This document shows positions 23,827 to 32,981 of a DNA stretch of 64,000 bases, piece by piece (the first letter of the stretch is position 1; each line of letters begins with the position of its first letter). The DNA is taken from NCBI RefSeq assembly GCF_023684385.1, contig NZ_JAGSOJ010000003.1:558001-622000 (forward strand), given 5' to 3'. The stretch is from Oceanirhabdus seepicola (GTDB taxonomy: Bacteria > Bacillota > Clostridia > Clostridiales > Clostridiaceae). The position numbers were made by a program, and so were the translations under genes. Under the pieces are notes generated by a model. It was not told the DNA's origin. It saw only the letters and a program-made list of their open reading frames with translations, and searched no databases.

Positions 23827-26413
23827 TCAAATCGAACCTCAACTAGCACAGATAGAGAAGTTTCTAAGGGTTATAATTGGTAATGATACTAAATCAGTAT
23901 TTGAGATACGAATACTCAAAGCAGGACGTGAACGAACGGTAAGTGGGTATTATGATGTAGAACATATTAACAAAGCAATAAAAGATATTATGACCTATAA
24001 CGGTAAGTATAATATTTATATTACTTTAAACCAAGTTAACCCTGCATTATTAGCAAGGGCTAAAAATAGAATTAAGGCTTATTCAGAAAAAACAACAGGT
24101 GATAAGGATATATGTGCCCGCAAGTGGATATTGATAGATGTTGATCCGGTAAGACCTACTGGAATATCGGCAACAGATGCTGAAAAAGCTGAAGGAGAAA
24201 AGGTTATAAGATGTGTTATCAAGCATTTAAGACAGCAAGAGTGGCCGGATCCGATGGTATTTGACAGTGGTAACGGATACCATGCTCTTTATCCAGTAGA
24301 TATGCCGAACAATGCCACTTCAACAGAATTGATAAAAAAGATACTAGAAGGGTTGTCAGATAAATTTAATACTCCCTATGCAAGTATTGATACCTGCGTT
24401 TATAATGCGGCACGAATTAGTAAATTAATTGGAACAGTAGCATGCAAAGGTGATAATACAGAAGACAGACCGCACAGGAAAAGTAGAATATTACAGATAC
24501 CTGATATGCCAAATGGAGTACAAATTAATGAAAGGCAGGTATTAACGATTGAAAAATTAAAGCATACAGCTATAGCCCTTGTAACAAAACCGCAGCAGGT
24601 AAGTAAGACTGTATCAATTACTAAATTTTCAGAGCGTTCATTGACAGTTGAACAGATTATAAATGAGAAGGGATTAAAGGTATATAAAAAAAAGAATGTA
24701 GATGATGGTATATTGTATGAAATAGATTGCCCTTTTAATTCAGATCACAAACGAGAGGCTAGTATTACACAATTTAATGACGGTAATATTAGATTTAAGT
24801 GTTTTCACAATTCATGTAGCGATATGACAACACGGCAATTTGTTGAGTATTATTATCCAGGCTTTTATGACAAGCAGAATGAGAAGTTAAAAAAGCAGGG
24901 AGATAAAAAGATAGAAATAAGTAGTAATATATTCGAAGAATGGAGAGAAATAATTCCATTAAGTACTTATAAACTACCAGCTTTTCCGGTTCAGTTATTA
25001 CCTGGATGGTTGAAAGATACAATTATTACACTATCAAAAGCGTTGCAAACACCGCTTGAACTAGCAGGAATGATTGGAATAGCTGCAGTTAGTGCTGCTA
25101 TTGCAAAAAAGATAAATATTAAAGCGCGGCCTGGATGGATTGAACCATTAAATATTTACACAATTGTAGCATTACCACCTGCAAGTCGAAAATCAGCTGT
25201 TATTACCCTATTGACAGCTCCGTTATTTGATTATGAACAGAAACTAGCAGATGGTATAAAGTTGGGAATAAAGGAATCGGTAACAAAAAAAGAAATTATA
25301 GTCCAACGTTTAGAGAAAGTAAAAAAAGACGCTGTTAAAAATAGAGAGAAAGAATTAGAAGCTCTAGAGATAACACGTGAACTAGAGGCGATGGAAATAC
25401 CGAATGTACCTCAACTAATGGTGGATGACGTAACACCAGAACGGTTGGCGGGACTATTAGCAGAGCAAGGAGGCAAAATGGCGTTATTTTCAGCTGAAGG
25501 TGGAATTATTGATATATTAGCAGGTCGCTATTCTAATGGTGTGAGCAATCTTGATGTTTTTTTAAAGGCCCATGCTGGAGATTCATTAAAGGTAGACCGG
25601 GGAGGGAGACCGCCGGAATCTGTAAAAAAACCTGCTTTAACGGTAGGATTAGCAATACAACCAGCGGTATTAACGGGTTTGATTAATAAGCCGGGATTTA
25701 GGGGGAAAGGATTATTGGCACGTTTTCTGTATGTTATACCTGAGAATAATATAGGTCGCAGGAAAATTAATACACCACCATTTTCTGATAATGCAAAAAG
25801 AATATATTATCAAAACATGATCAACTTACTTGATATTGGAAGGATAACTGGAGATGAAATATATAGCTTAAAATTGACGTTTGATGCAAGTCAGGTATTA
25901 ATAGCATTTGAGGAAGATATTGAACCAAGATTAGGTCCTGGTGGGGATTTAGAATCTATACAAGATTGGGGAGGAAAATTAGCTGGGGCAGTAGTAAGAT
26001 TAGCAGGGATTTTACATATTGCTGATCATGTTAATAGTAAAAGGCTATGGGAAATTCCTGTTAGCGAAAAAACTATTCACGCTGCTGTTGAGATAGGAAG
26101 ATTCTTGATTCAACATGCATTGCCAGCATTTGACCTAATGGGTGCTAATAATGATCTAGAAGCTGCACGCAGAGTACTTTCATGGATTGAACGTAAAGGG
26201 TGTGAAGAATTTAAAAAGACAGATTGCCACAAAGAATTAAGAGGAAGCTTTAGAAAGATAAAAGAGTTAGAACCTGGATTGAAATTATTAACTGAATATG
26301 GGTATATCAGACAGAAGATGAATGAAAAAAGACAGGAGGCGGGGAGGCCGTTAATTAGTTTTGAAGTAAATCCAGAGTACATTAAATCCATTTTATCCAA
26401 TAAAATAAATTAG
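23819..26413 (+). CDS. primase/DUF3987 helicase-like replication protein
   Basis: An 864-residue protein. TTG at 23819 is preferred: AGGTGGGG sits 8 nt before it. The N-terminal third looks like an archaeo-eukaryotic-type primase (WILIDVDPV acidic pair, FDSGNGYHALYPV) followed by a Cys/His region near 310-335 (CPFNSDHKRE, CFHNSC). The second half matches DUF3987, with an ATP-binding GxxxSRKSA-like loop (ALPPASRKSAVI), a Walker B-like segment (MVDDVTPERL) and FSAEGGIIDILAGRYSNG. These proteins prime and unwind DNA for replication of phages, satellites and integrative elements. Confidence 0.85.
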   Translation: MANQIEPQLAQIEKFLRVIIGNDTKSVFEIRILKAGRERTVSGYYDVEHINKAIKDIMTYNGKYNIYITLNQVNPALLARAKNRIKAYSEKTTGDKDICARKWILIDVDPVRPTGISATDAEKAEGEKVIRCVIKHLRQQEWPDPMVFDSGNGYHALYPVDMPNNATSTELIKKILEGLSDKFNTPYASIDTCVYNAARISKLIGTVACKGDNTEDRPHRKSRILQIPDMPNGVQINERQVLTIEKLKHTAIALVTKPQQVSKTVSITKFSERSLTVEQIINEKGLKVYKKKNVDDGILYEIDCPFNSDHKREASITQFNDGNIRFKCFHNSCSDMTTRQFVEYYYPGFYDKQNEKLKKQGDKKIEISSNIFEEWREIIPLSTYKLPAFPVQLLPGWLKDTIITLSKALQTPLELAGMIGIAAVSAAIAKKINIKARPGWIEPLNIYTIVALPPASRKSAVITLLTAPLFDYEQKLADGIKLGIKESVTKKEIIVQRLEKVKKDAVKNREKELEALEITRELEAMEIPNVPQLMVDDVTPERLAGLLAEQGGKMALFSAEGGIIDILAGRYSNGVSNLDVFLKAHAGDSLKVDRGGRPPESVKKPALTVGLAIQPAVLTGLINKPGFRGKGLLARFLYVIPENNIGRRKINTPPFSDNAKRIYYQNMINLLDIGRITGDEIYSLKLTFDASQVLIAFEEDIEPRLGPGGDLESIQDWGGKLAGAVVRLAGILHIADHVNSKRLWEIPVSEKTIHAAVEIGRFLIQHALPAFDLMGANNDLEAARRVLSWIERKGCEEFKKTDCHKELRGSFRKIKELEPGLKLLTEYGYIRQKMNEKRQEAGRPLISFEVNPEYIKSILSNKIN

Positions 26414-26512
26414 AAACATAAGATAATAAAATGAATTTAATGGATTTAATGTACACATTAGAGAGATTGAAAAACATGGATACGAGATTAAGGAATCATT
26501 AACTGAAATTTT

Positions 26513-26665
26513 ATGAGTAAAAAAAGTACATTTTTTAAGATGTCTATAATTCTAGTATTCATGTGGGTTTATAGCGTTCTATATACGGACTTTAACGTAT
26601 CTTTTAGCTATGAAGGAAAGAAAGATTGGATAAAGTGGCTTAATGAACATTATAAAGAACAATAA
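26513..26665 (+). CDS. small hypothetical membrane protein
   Basis: A 50-residue protein, MSKKSTFFKMSIILVFMWVY..., with one membrane helix at about 9-25 and a Trp/Lys-rich tail (KKDWIKWLNEHYKEQ). There is no strong ribosome binding site, so this is a tentative gene inside the element. Confidence 0.35.
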   Translation: MSKKSTFFKMSIILVFMWVYSVLYTDFNVSFSYEGKKDWIKWLNEHYKEQ

Positions 26666-26802
26666 GATTGCGGATGTGTATATATAGAAGAGGTACCCAT
26701 AGGAGAGTAATGATTCATCTTAAAACAAATTGATAGTCGACAATTAGGTTCTATACTAGTGGTATTAGGCGACTGTCATAATAAAAGGAAGGAGATTTTA
26801 CT

Positions 26803-27315
26803 ATGACTATTACAAAAAATCACATTTCATCACAAAATAAGCTTTCTGTAAATCAATTAAATGCAATAGATTTACTCATACAAGGAAAGACAGACCAAGA
26901 AACTGCTGATATCGTTGGAGTAGCAAGAGAAACTGTTACTCGATGGAGGAATGAAAATCCATACTTTGCAGCAGAGATGAATAGACAAAGAAAACAAATA
27001 TGGGAAGGACAACATGAGAGATTGAGAGGACTTGTTAGTAAGGCTGTAGATACTTTAGAAAAAGCTATTGATGAAGGTAATGTTAAGGCTGCTATTGAAT
27101 TGCTTAAAGTTGTTGATTTCTATGGTAATGTAAAAGCTCCAAGTGGAGAAGAAGATCCAGAATTAATATTATGGCAGCAAGCTAGGGTATGGGCGGAAAT
27201 TGAGGTAGCTAAAAAAGGTCCTAGTAATGTGTTACTAGATAATTATGAATTTAAGCAACAAGATATAGTTGAATTAACTCATAAGCGTATGAAAAAGTTA
27301 CGTAAGATTTTATAA
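26803..27315 (+). CDS. HTH protein of the phBC6A51/terminase-small-subunit type
   Basis: A 170-residue protein. An N-terminal homeodomain-like HTH (LSVNQLNAIDLLIQGKTDQE, then VARETVTRWRNENPYF at about 30-57) is followed by a long helical region (LVSKAVDTLEKAIDEGNVKAAIELLKVV). This is the layout of phage terminase small-subunit-like and phBC6A51 proteins, which also occur alone next to recombinases in mobile elements. AGGAAGGAG precedes the ATG. No large terminase is present, so a DNA-binding role in integration or replication is more likely than packaging. Confidence 0.75.
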   Translation: MTITKNHISSQNKLSVNQLNAIDLLIQGKTDQETADIVGVARETVTRWRNENPYFAAEMNRQRKQIWEGQHERLRGLVSKAVDTLEKAIDEGNVKAAIELLKVVDFYGNVKAPSGEEDPELILWQQARVWAEIEVAKKGPSNVLLDNYEFKQQDIVELTHKRMKKLRKIL

Positions 27316-27337
27316 AAGATATTATGGTGGTGATAAA

Positions 27338-27511
27338 ATGAAAAACAACCCCAAATTATCAACTACCAAAGAAAAAAAATTAGAAGACTTAATAGATAAA
27401 GATTCTACATTAGGTGTTCAAAGAAAATATTCAAATGGGAAAAATTTCAATGATATTCTTACTAGTTATATTAGAAATAAACTAGGTAAATGTATGGAAG
27501 AGCGTGTATAA
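27338..27511 (+). CDS. small hypothetical protein preceding the recombinase
   Basis: A 57-residue charged protein (MKNNPKLSTTKEKKLEDLID...). GGTGGTG is 7 nt before the ATG. It sits between the HTH gene and the recombinase and may be a directionality factor; that is inference from position. Confidence 0.5.
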   Translation: MKNNPKLSTTKEKKLEDLIDKDSTLGVQRKYSNGKNFNDILTSYIRNKLGKCMEERV

Positions 27512-27555
27512 TGGGGTTATGCACATTCTTGCATCTCATGTAGGAGGTTTTTAAT

Positions 27556-29037
27556 ATGAGATGTGCTGTTTACGTACGAGTTTCAACAGATAGAGAAGAA
27601 CAGAAAACTAGCCTTGATAATCAAAAGAAATTATTTTATAACCTTATTGGTCAAGAAGGATGGGAATTAAATGATTTCTACGTAGATGTTGAAAGTGGTA
27701 CAACAGATAAAAGAGAGAATTTTATAAAAATGATTGAAGATGCAGAAAATAAAAAATTTGATTGCATACTAGCTAAAGAATTATCCCGTTTAGCAAGGAA
27801 TGGAGAATTATCCTACCAGATTCGTAGAGTGCTACTAACCAATCAAATTCATCTTATTACTTTAGATGGAGCAATAAATACTTTAGAGGATAATACAGAT
27901 AAGTTTGGTTTATATGCTTGGCTTTATGAAGAAGAAAGTCAGAGGATTTCAAGACGTATTAAAACAGCATTGGAGCAAAAAGCAAAATCAGGAGAATTCA
28001 AAGGTTCTCATGCCCCATATGGATATAAGGTAGAAAATAAGAAGCTTATACTTCGAGAGGATAGTACTGTTGAAGCAGTAAAATTGATGTATCAACTATA
28101 TTTAAGTGGTAAAGGTTTTGATGGTATAGCAAGAGAATTAGACAGAAGAGGGTATCCTACACCTGCTCAAGTAGCTGGTAAAAGGAATGCGGGGTTATAT
28201 TGGCATGCTTCTTCTATTAAGTTAATACTTACAAATCCTCATTATGTTGGAGATTTAGTTCAATGTAGAAGTAAAATGCGAAGTATCACAGATAAAACAA
28301 GGGTACAAGTTCCAGAAGAAGATTGGATTAATGTTCCTAATACTCATGAAGCACTTATATTACGAGAAGATTTTGAAGCTGTTCAAAGGATGATGAAAAG
28401 GCGTTATATTAAACGACCTAAAGCTAAAAAACATCTTTTTACCAATCGTTCTGATTGTGGAACTTCTCTATGGTATATGCAAAGTCGTAAAGGTTATGTT
28501 TGTGGAAAATATAGGAAACATGGGAAAGCTGCATGTGATAGTCATGTTATTAAGGAAGAATATCTTAAGAAAATTATACTCCAAGATTTAAAAGCTATGG
28601 CTGATGCTTCATTTAATAAAGAACCTATGCTTAAAGATTTACATTTAAAAATAAGTAAGCATAAAGAAGAAAATAATAAGAAATTAATGCAAAAGAACCG
28701 GGAAATTGAAAAGCTAAAGGATGAAAATAGAAAATATCTTAAATTATTAGGACAAGAGATTATTGCTCAAGAAGAGTATAGGGATATTACAACATATAAC
28801 CGTGAACAAATAGCAAAAATTCAGAATGATATAATTCGCATTGAAGAGAGCTTGAAAAACCAATCAAAGAATAAAGAGACGTTTCAAAGATTGTATAAGC
28901 AATTAGAAAAAATCTTGGCATTCAATGATTTAGATGAAGAAATGCTTCATCGTTTAGTAGACAGAATTGAAGTAGGGGAAAATCAGAGGGTAGTAATTAA
29001 TTATACATTTGATAATCCCTTTTCTTTTACAGTATAA
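27556..29037 (+). CDS. large serine recombinase (integrase)
   Basis: A 493-residue protein. The N-terminal resolvase domain has the catalytic YVRVSTDREEQ (Ser10), KELSRLARN and the E-helix. A recombinase domain follows (SHAPYGYKV, GFDGIARELDRRGYPTP..), then a zinc-ribbon region and a long coiled coil (IEKLKDENRKYLKLLGQEII) ending VINYTFDNPFSFTV. The zinc ribbon is altered: the first knuckle reads NRSDCG instead of a CxxC, so one ligand seems lost. TAGGAGG precedes the ATG. It ends 19 bp before the att-like repeat at 29056, as expected for an integrase next to its attachment site. Confidence 0.92.
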   Translation: MRCAVYVRVSTDREEQKTSLDNQKKLFYNLIGQEGWELNDFYVDVESGTTDKRENFIKMIEDAENKKFDCILAKELSRLARNGELSYQIRRVLLTNQIHLITLDGAINTLEDNTDKFGLYAWLYEEESQRISRRIKTALEQKAKSGEFKGSHAPYGYKVENKKLILREDSTVEAVKLMYQLYLSGKGFDGIARELDRRGYPTPAQVAGKRNAGLYWHASSIKLILTNPHYVGDLVQCRSKMRSITDKTRVQVPEEDWINVPNTHEALILREDFEAVQRMMKRRYIKRPKAKKHLFTNRSDCGTSLWYMQSRKGYVCGKYRKHGKAACDSHVIKEEYLKKIILQDLKAMADASFNKEPMLKDLHLKISKHKEENNKKLMQKNREIEKLKDENRKYLKLLGQEIIAQEEYRDITTYNREQIAKIQNDIIRIEESLKNQSKNKETFQRLYKQLEKILAFNDLDEEMLHRLVDRIEVGENQRVVINYTFDNPFSFTV

Positions 29038-29055
29038 TGTAGCGAACAACAGTCC

Positions 29056-29240
29056 ACACATGTGGAATGTGTAATAGGAATACAACGCACAGACACCTCG
29101 TAATCCTTGAATTCATGCACTTTACCAGCTTTTTTAACTTTAGCACAAAAGGTGATGATTTTAAAAACAAAGAGCAAATTAATGGTGTTAAGGTAAGAGG
29201 TGGTATTTAATATGGGGTAAGGGGATACGTTATTTAAAAT
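29056..29240 (+). repeat. att-like repeat, copy 1 (rum-type gene 3' end)
   Basis: Begins ACACAT-GTGGA-ATGTGT and encodes STHVECVIGIQRTDTS-stop in one frame, which resembles the C-terminus of RlmD/RumA-type 23S rRNA uracil methyltransferases. A second conserved frame ends GDDFKNKEQINGVKVRGGI. Copies lie at 40731, 45751 and 56571, with a partial copy at 57325. It follows the serine recombinase directly and is a likely attR or attL. Confidence 0.65.
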
Positions 29241-29263
29241 TTAGAATAAAGACATAATGGGTG

Positions 29264-29684
29264 CTAGGTGCGGTTCACCTCCACCATTAAAAACCACAAC
29301 TTTGTGGTTTTTTAATTATATATTTTTAGGATAAATAGCGATGAACCGTATCAAAAGTAGTATGGCACAATGAGATGACTCTGTGTACTATTAAATAAGA
29401 AAGGAGTATTTATATGGCAAGGGTAATAAGGTTGAATATTCAGAAGAAATAAATTGAGTACATGATTAGGTTGAATGTACTCAATTTATTTTTTCTGATG
29501 GTGGAAAGAAGTATTATCAAATTGATACATAAGGAACTAAGCTATGAGAGATCAAAGAACAACCAAGTCAAAAGATTCAGTTTGAAAGAATGTGCTTTAG
29601 AACTTATAAACTTACTGAAGAAAGAATCTGATCGTTAATACATTGATTTGACGAATTAAAGATTAGTATTTAGAAAAAAGCTCA
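29264..29684 (+). repeat. 421-bp direct repeat, left copy
   Basis: Matches 50005-50425 with no net gap and few substitutions. It starts with CTAGGTGCGGTTCACCTCCACCA in two parts (a tmRNA/tRNA-like CCTCCACCA end) followed by a hairpin AAAACCACAACTTTGTGGTTTT. It contains a short frame MARVIRLNIQKK-stop that looks like a recombinase N-terminus and a hairpin ATTGAGTACAT/ATGTACTCAAT. A diverged third copy of its first 110 bp is at 48878. Confidence 0.75.
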
Positions 29685-29946
29685 GATATAGTAATTTTCT
29701 TGCAATAATTTTATTCCATGTAACTTAGAATTACTTGATCAAGGTAAAAAACAGATATTAAAAAAATAGAAAGTCTGCTAAAAGTTGATGAAATCAAGGA
29801 TGATGAAACTTCTCGCCAAGTAGACGAGAAGTTGACGAGTGTAGATGAAATAGGAAAAATATATCATGATGAGGGTTTATTTATTTTGACGAAATTTATT
29901 TTCAATTCCCATAAGACCAAGAACAAAGCTGTTGCTTTAGTGAGGG

Positions 29947-30005
29947 CAAGCTTCCTATTGGTATAGCCAATAGCTTGTAAAGTGTGGGAAATCCCCACGC
30001 CCCTT
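29947..30005 (+). other. oriT-like region upstream of mobC
   Basis: Nested inverted repeats CAAGCT (29947-29952)/AGCTTG (29972-29977) and TATTGG/CCAATA inside it, followed by GTGGG-AAATC-CCCAC (29984-29998) and GCCCC. It lies just before mobC and the relaxase, the place and structure of the transfer origin in Tn1549-like elements. Confidence 0.55.
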
Positions 30006-30036
30006 TTTAAAAAATTCTTACAGCAAGGAGGAATAG

Positions 30037-30339
30037 ATGAGAAAAAGAAATATACAGACTAATATTAGAATGACAGAAAAAGAAATTGAAAGAATAAGGA
30101 AAAAAGCCAAAAGAGCTAAGATGACTTTTAGTAATTATGTTATTTCTTCAGCATTAAATAATGAAGTCATAGTTATTGATGCAATAAAAGATTTTACTCA
30201 TCAGCTTTCAAAGGTAGGTATAAATCTTAATCAAATTACAATGCTCTGTCATCAAGGAAAAATAAATTGTGTGGATATAGCATCTGTGAATAAGATTTTA
30301 AAAGAAATATGGGAAGAATTAATTTGCATTAGAAAGTAA
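30037..30339 (+). CDS. MobC-type relaxosome protein
   Basis: A 100-residue protein with a ribbon-helix-helix start (NIQTNIRMTEKEIERIRKKA, SNYVISSAL) and the MobC signature LSKVGINLNQITMLCHQG. AAGGAGG is 8 nt before the ATG. MobC binds near oriT and helps the relaxase melt the nick site. It stands directly after the oriT-like repeats and before the relaxase, from which it is separated by an inserted cargo gene. Confidence 0.87.
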   Translation: MRKRNIQTNIRMTEKEIERIRKKAKRAKMTFSNYVISSALNNEVIVIDAIKDFTHQLSKVGINLNQITMLCHQGKINCVDIASVNKILKEIWEELICIRK

Positions 30340-30359
30340 AATGGAAGGTTACTAATAAT

Positions 30360-30388
30360 TTGATGTTTGTTAATATGTGGTATATAAT
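30360..30388 (+). promoter_or_regulatory. promoter of the beta-helix transferase gene
   Basis: TTGATG (30360-30365), 17-bp spacer, TATAAT (30383-30388), about 50 bp before the start codon at 30441. It gives the cargo gene its own sigma-A promoter. Confidence 0.55.
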
Positions 30389-30440
30389 TTATTTAATGTA
30401 CAATAGTAAATTATTACGAAATACATTAAGGAGGATTATG

Positions 30441-31106
30441 ATGGGCATATCCGTTGATGAACTTTTTACAGTGAGAGAATTAGACGCACAAGCAATATTT
30501 GGAGGGGTTAAGCATCCTTGGGAAGTTCTTACAAGAATTAAAACTTTCATTTTTGAGTACGCAAAAACTCTGCCAAATGATTTTGAAAGAATAGATGAAT
30601 TTGTATGGGTTGGCAAAGGAACTACTATTGAAAAAAATGTTCTGATAAAAGGGCCAGCGATTATCGGTTATAATTGCGAAATCAGGCATTCTGCCTACAT
30701 TAGAGAAAATGTTATTATTGGTAATGATGTTGTCGTTGGAAACTCAACTGAAGTTAAAAATTCAATTCTATTTAATAAAGTGCAGGTTCCGCATTTTAAT
30801 TATGTTAGTGATTCAATATTAGGGTATAAAGCACATTTGGGAGCAGGTGTAATAACCTCTAATTTAAAGTCCAATGGAACGTTAGTAAAAGTAAGATATG
30901 GTACAGATATTATTGAAACTGGTTTAAGGAAATTTGGTGCAATCTTAGGTGATTCAGCAGAAGTAGGATGTAATACAGTTTTAAACCCAGGTACAATTTT
31001 AGGAAAAGGTAGTATTGTTTATCCATTATGTTCTGTAAGGGGTTATGTTCCAGAGAATAGTATTTTGAAAAATAGAGGTGAAATTGTAGAGAGAAAACAA
31101 AGATAA
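30441..31106 (+). CDS. left-handed beta-helix (GlmU-like hexapeptide) transferase-like protein
   Basis: A 221-residue protein. The ATG at 30441 follows AAGGAGG by 6 nt. Hexapeptide-repeat coils run from about 65 (VGKGTTIEKNVLIKGPAIIG, then AYIRENVIIGNDVVVGNSTEV) to 210, as in the acyltransferase half of GlmU and UDP-GlcNAc pyrophosphorylase-like proteins. The uridylyltransferase domain is missing. It may acylate a sugar nucleotide. It has its own promoter and terminator and splits the mobC-relaxase pair, so it is cargo and not a transfer gene. Confidence 0.75.
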   Translation: MGISVDELFTVRELDAQAIFGGVKHPWEVLTRIKTFIFEYAKTLPNDFERIDEFVWVGKGTTIEKNVLIKGPAIIGYNCEIRHSAYIRENVIIGNDVVVGNSTEVKNSILFNKVQVPHFNYVSDSILGYKAHLGAGVITSNLKSNGTLVKVRYGTDIIETGLRKFGAILGDSAEVGCNTVLNPGTILGKGSIVYPLCSVRGYVPENSILKNRGEIVERKQR

Positions 31107-31280
31107 GTAACCAGAATATTTGTCCAGAATTTCGTATTCAGAAGTAAGTTTTACAGTATTTTACTTCACCACATTCTTATTTTGTTCATCAAGTTTATAA
31201 CTGAAAATATAAGATAACTTATTTGAATTTTTAGTAATACCAATTATGTTAACGTGAAAAAACTAAATAATACTTATTTA

Positions 31281-31328
31281 AAAATCATCTGTAATTTATT
31301 AATAAAATTGCAGGTGATTTTTTATTTT
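31281..31328 (+). terminator. terminator between the cargo gene and the relaxase
   Basis: AAATCATCTGTAATTT pairs with its near-complement AAATTGCAGGTGATTT (two mismatches or G-U pairs) followed by TTTATTTTT. Confidence 0.65.
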
Positions 31329-31366
31329 TCAATCTCTACGATAAAGCAAAGTAAGGTGATGGTAAA

Positions 31367-32317
31367 ATAGCTGTAATAGAGTTTATTAATGCTTCAAATA
31401 ACACATATAAAGGAATGAAAAGAGCCATCAATTATATAAAAAATCCTGATAAAACTGAACTACACTTAGTTGGTGGAAAAGACTGTAGTCCAGATACTGC
31501 TCTTAATGAGTTTGTAATGACTAAGCAAAATTTTAAGAAAGAAACAGGAAGGCAGATTATACATTTTGTACAATCTTTTTCACCACATGATAAAGCTACG
31601 CCAGAAGTAATAAACGAAATAGGGAAGAAGCTCTTAGAGTATGAAGCATTTAAAGGGTTTCAAGTTGTATATGTTACTCATACTGATAAAGAACATTTGC
31701 ATAACCACTTTATAATTAATTCTGTAAGTTTTACAACAGGTCAAAAATGGCAGCTATCTAAAAAGAAGTTAGAGAAATTAAAAGAATACTCTGATGAGCT
31801 GTGTAGAGATTATGGTCTTATCGTTGTTGATGGAGCTAAAGGAAATCACAAAAATAGAGGAGAATATAGGGCTAAAGATAAAGAACAAAGCTGGAAATAT
31901 GAGCTTTTCTTAGCCGTAAGGCAATGTAAATGGTGCAGCAGAAGCAAGGAAGAATTTATTTCTAATATGGAGAAGCTAGGCTATAAGGTAGATTGGAGTG
32001 ATAAAAGAAAATATATCACTTTTACAACACCTAACGGTAAGAAATGCAGAAACAGAAAGTTATATCCTCCAAAACAATTTACTAAAGAAGCACTCATTAA
32101 AGCTTTTGAATTAAATGAGCAGCAAGCAACTAATAAACAACTTCAAGCAAGAATGGAAATTTTATTAACAGTAATTGAAATGATTTCTAATGATAAAAGT
32201 AATAATTATAAATCTCATTTACCTTTGACTGCTCTTGAGGGACGAGCAAAGAAGGAAAGAGCAATTGAGGAATCTAAGGGAAGAGGATTAGATTGGAAAA
32301 ATGGAAAAAGTATGTAG
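31367..32317 (+). CDS. MobA/VirD2-family relaxase
   Basis: A 316-residue protein if read from the ATA at 31367, which sits after AAGGTGATGG at normal distance and gives the family N-terminus AVIEFINASNNTYKG. The first ATG is 16 codons later (31415). The catalytic region includes INYIKNPDKT (nicking Tyr) and the metal-binding histidines THTDKEHLHNHFIINSV. The C-terminal part (KWCSRSKEEFISNMEKLGYK) is typical of relaxases in Tn1549-like elements. It nicks oriT and pilots the strand into the recipient. The lack of a standard start codon is odd and could lower expression. Confidence 0.85.
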   Translation: MAVIEFINASNNTYKGMKRAINYIKNPDKTELHLVGGKDCSPDTALNEFVMTKQNFKKETGRQIIHFVQSFSPHDKATPEVINEIGKKLLEYEAFKGFQVVYVTHTDKEHLHNHFIINSVSFTTGQKWQLSKKKLEKLKEYSDELCRDYGLIVVDGAKGNHKNRGEYRAKDKEQSWKYELFLAVRQCKWCSRSKEEFISNMEKLGYKVDWSDKRKYITFTTPNGKKCRNRKLYPPKQFTKEALIKAFELNEQQATNKQLQARMEILLTVIEMISNDKSNNYKSHLPLTALEGRAKKERAIEESKGRGLDWKNGKSM

Positions 32318-32426
32318 AAAAATTATGGATTTAGATATTTTATTATGATAAGATAAGTTTGTATGAATTGGTAAAAAAATGAGATATATTTAAGCGATAA
32401 ATAGTAATTTGAAGGGGGAACAATTT

Positions 32427-32876
32427 ATGGAAATAGTTAAGTTTAATTTAAAAGATAAAAATGAATTATTAGAGTTAGATAAAGAATGTTTTGGAGTAAA
32501 TCACTGGGATAATGAATTATGGCAAGAAATTTTAGGTGATTTAGAACATAATATTATTTATTTAGTGAAACAAAATAATGAATTAATTGCATACTTAACG
32601 ATATTCAATTGGGGAAAAGAAAAAAATTACGTTAAAATTACTAATATAGGAACTAAAAGTTGTTTTAGAGGACAAAAATTAGCTCATAAATTATTTGAAA
32701 CAATGATAAATGAGATGAAAAAAGAAGGAATGAAAGATTTTAGAGGAGAGACAAGAGTTACAAACTATCCAATGCAAAAAGTATTTAGTGATTTTGGTTT
32801 CAGAAATGTAGAAACTTTTAAAGGGTATTATGATAACCCTACTGAAGATGCATTGAGATATCATTTAAATATATAA
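32427..32876 (+). CDS. GNAT family N-acetyltransferase
   Basis: A 149-residue protein. The ATG at 32427 is used because GAAGGGGGA lies 8 nt before it. The acetyl-CoA loop is SCFRGQKLAHKL and the C-terminal strand-helix KVFSDFGFRNVETFKGYY is typical. The size fits single-domain GNAT enzymes such as RimI-like or small-molecule acetyltransferases. It lies between relaxase and coupling-protein genes as cargo; the substrate is unknown. Confidence 0.85.
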   Translation: MEIVKFNLKDKNELLELDKECFGVNHWDNELWQEILGDLEHNIIYLVKQNNELIAYLTIFNWGKEKNYVKITNIGTKSCFRGQKLAHKLFETMINEMKKEGMKDFRGETRVTNYPMQKVFSDFGFRNVETFKGYYDNPTEDALRYHLNI

Positions 32877-32917
32877 ATATGTTGATAAATTCCAATTAAT
32901 AGAGTAGATAAAATTTT

Positions 32918-32946
32918 AAGACTTATCATTGGTAGGTCTTATTTTT
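32918..32946 (+). terminator. terminator after the GNAT gene
   Basis: TAAGACTTA and TAGGTCTTA form a short stem followed by TTTTTAT. Confidence 0.55.
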
Positions 32947-32981
32947 ATCCCCAAAACTCAATTTAGAAAGGAGAACTTCCT

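Larger units (their letters stand above)
22174..29240. mobile_element. integrated element with primase and serine recombinase
   Basis: Contents in order: CGNR regulator (minus), small HTH, two tiny membrane proteins, primase-helicase-like protein, HTH protein, small protein, large serine recombinase and then an att-like repeat. The genes run as one direction of replication and integration functions, with no capsid or conjugation genes. It looks like a small integrative element or a phage satellite. The right end is the att-like repeat at 29056; the left end is uncertain. Confidence 0.6.
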
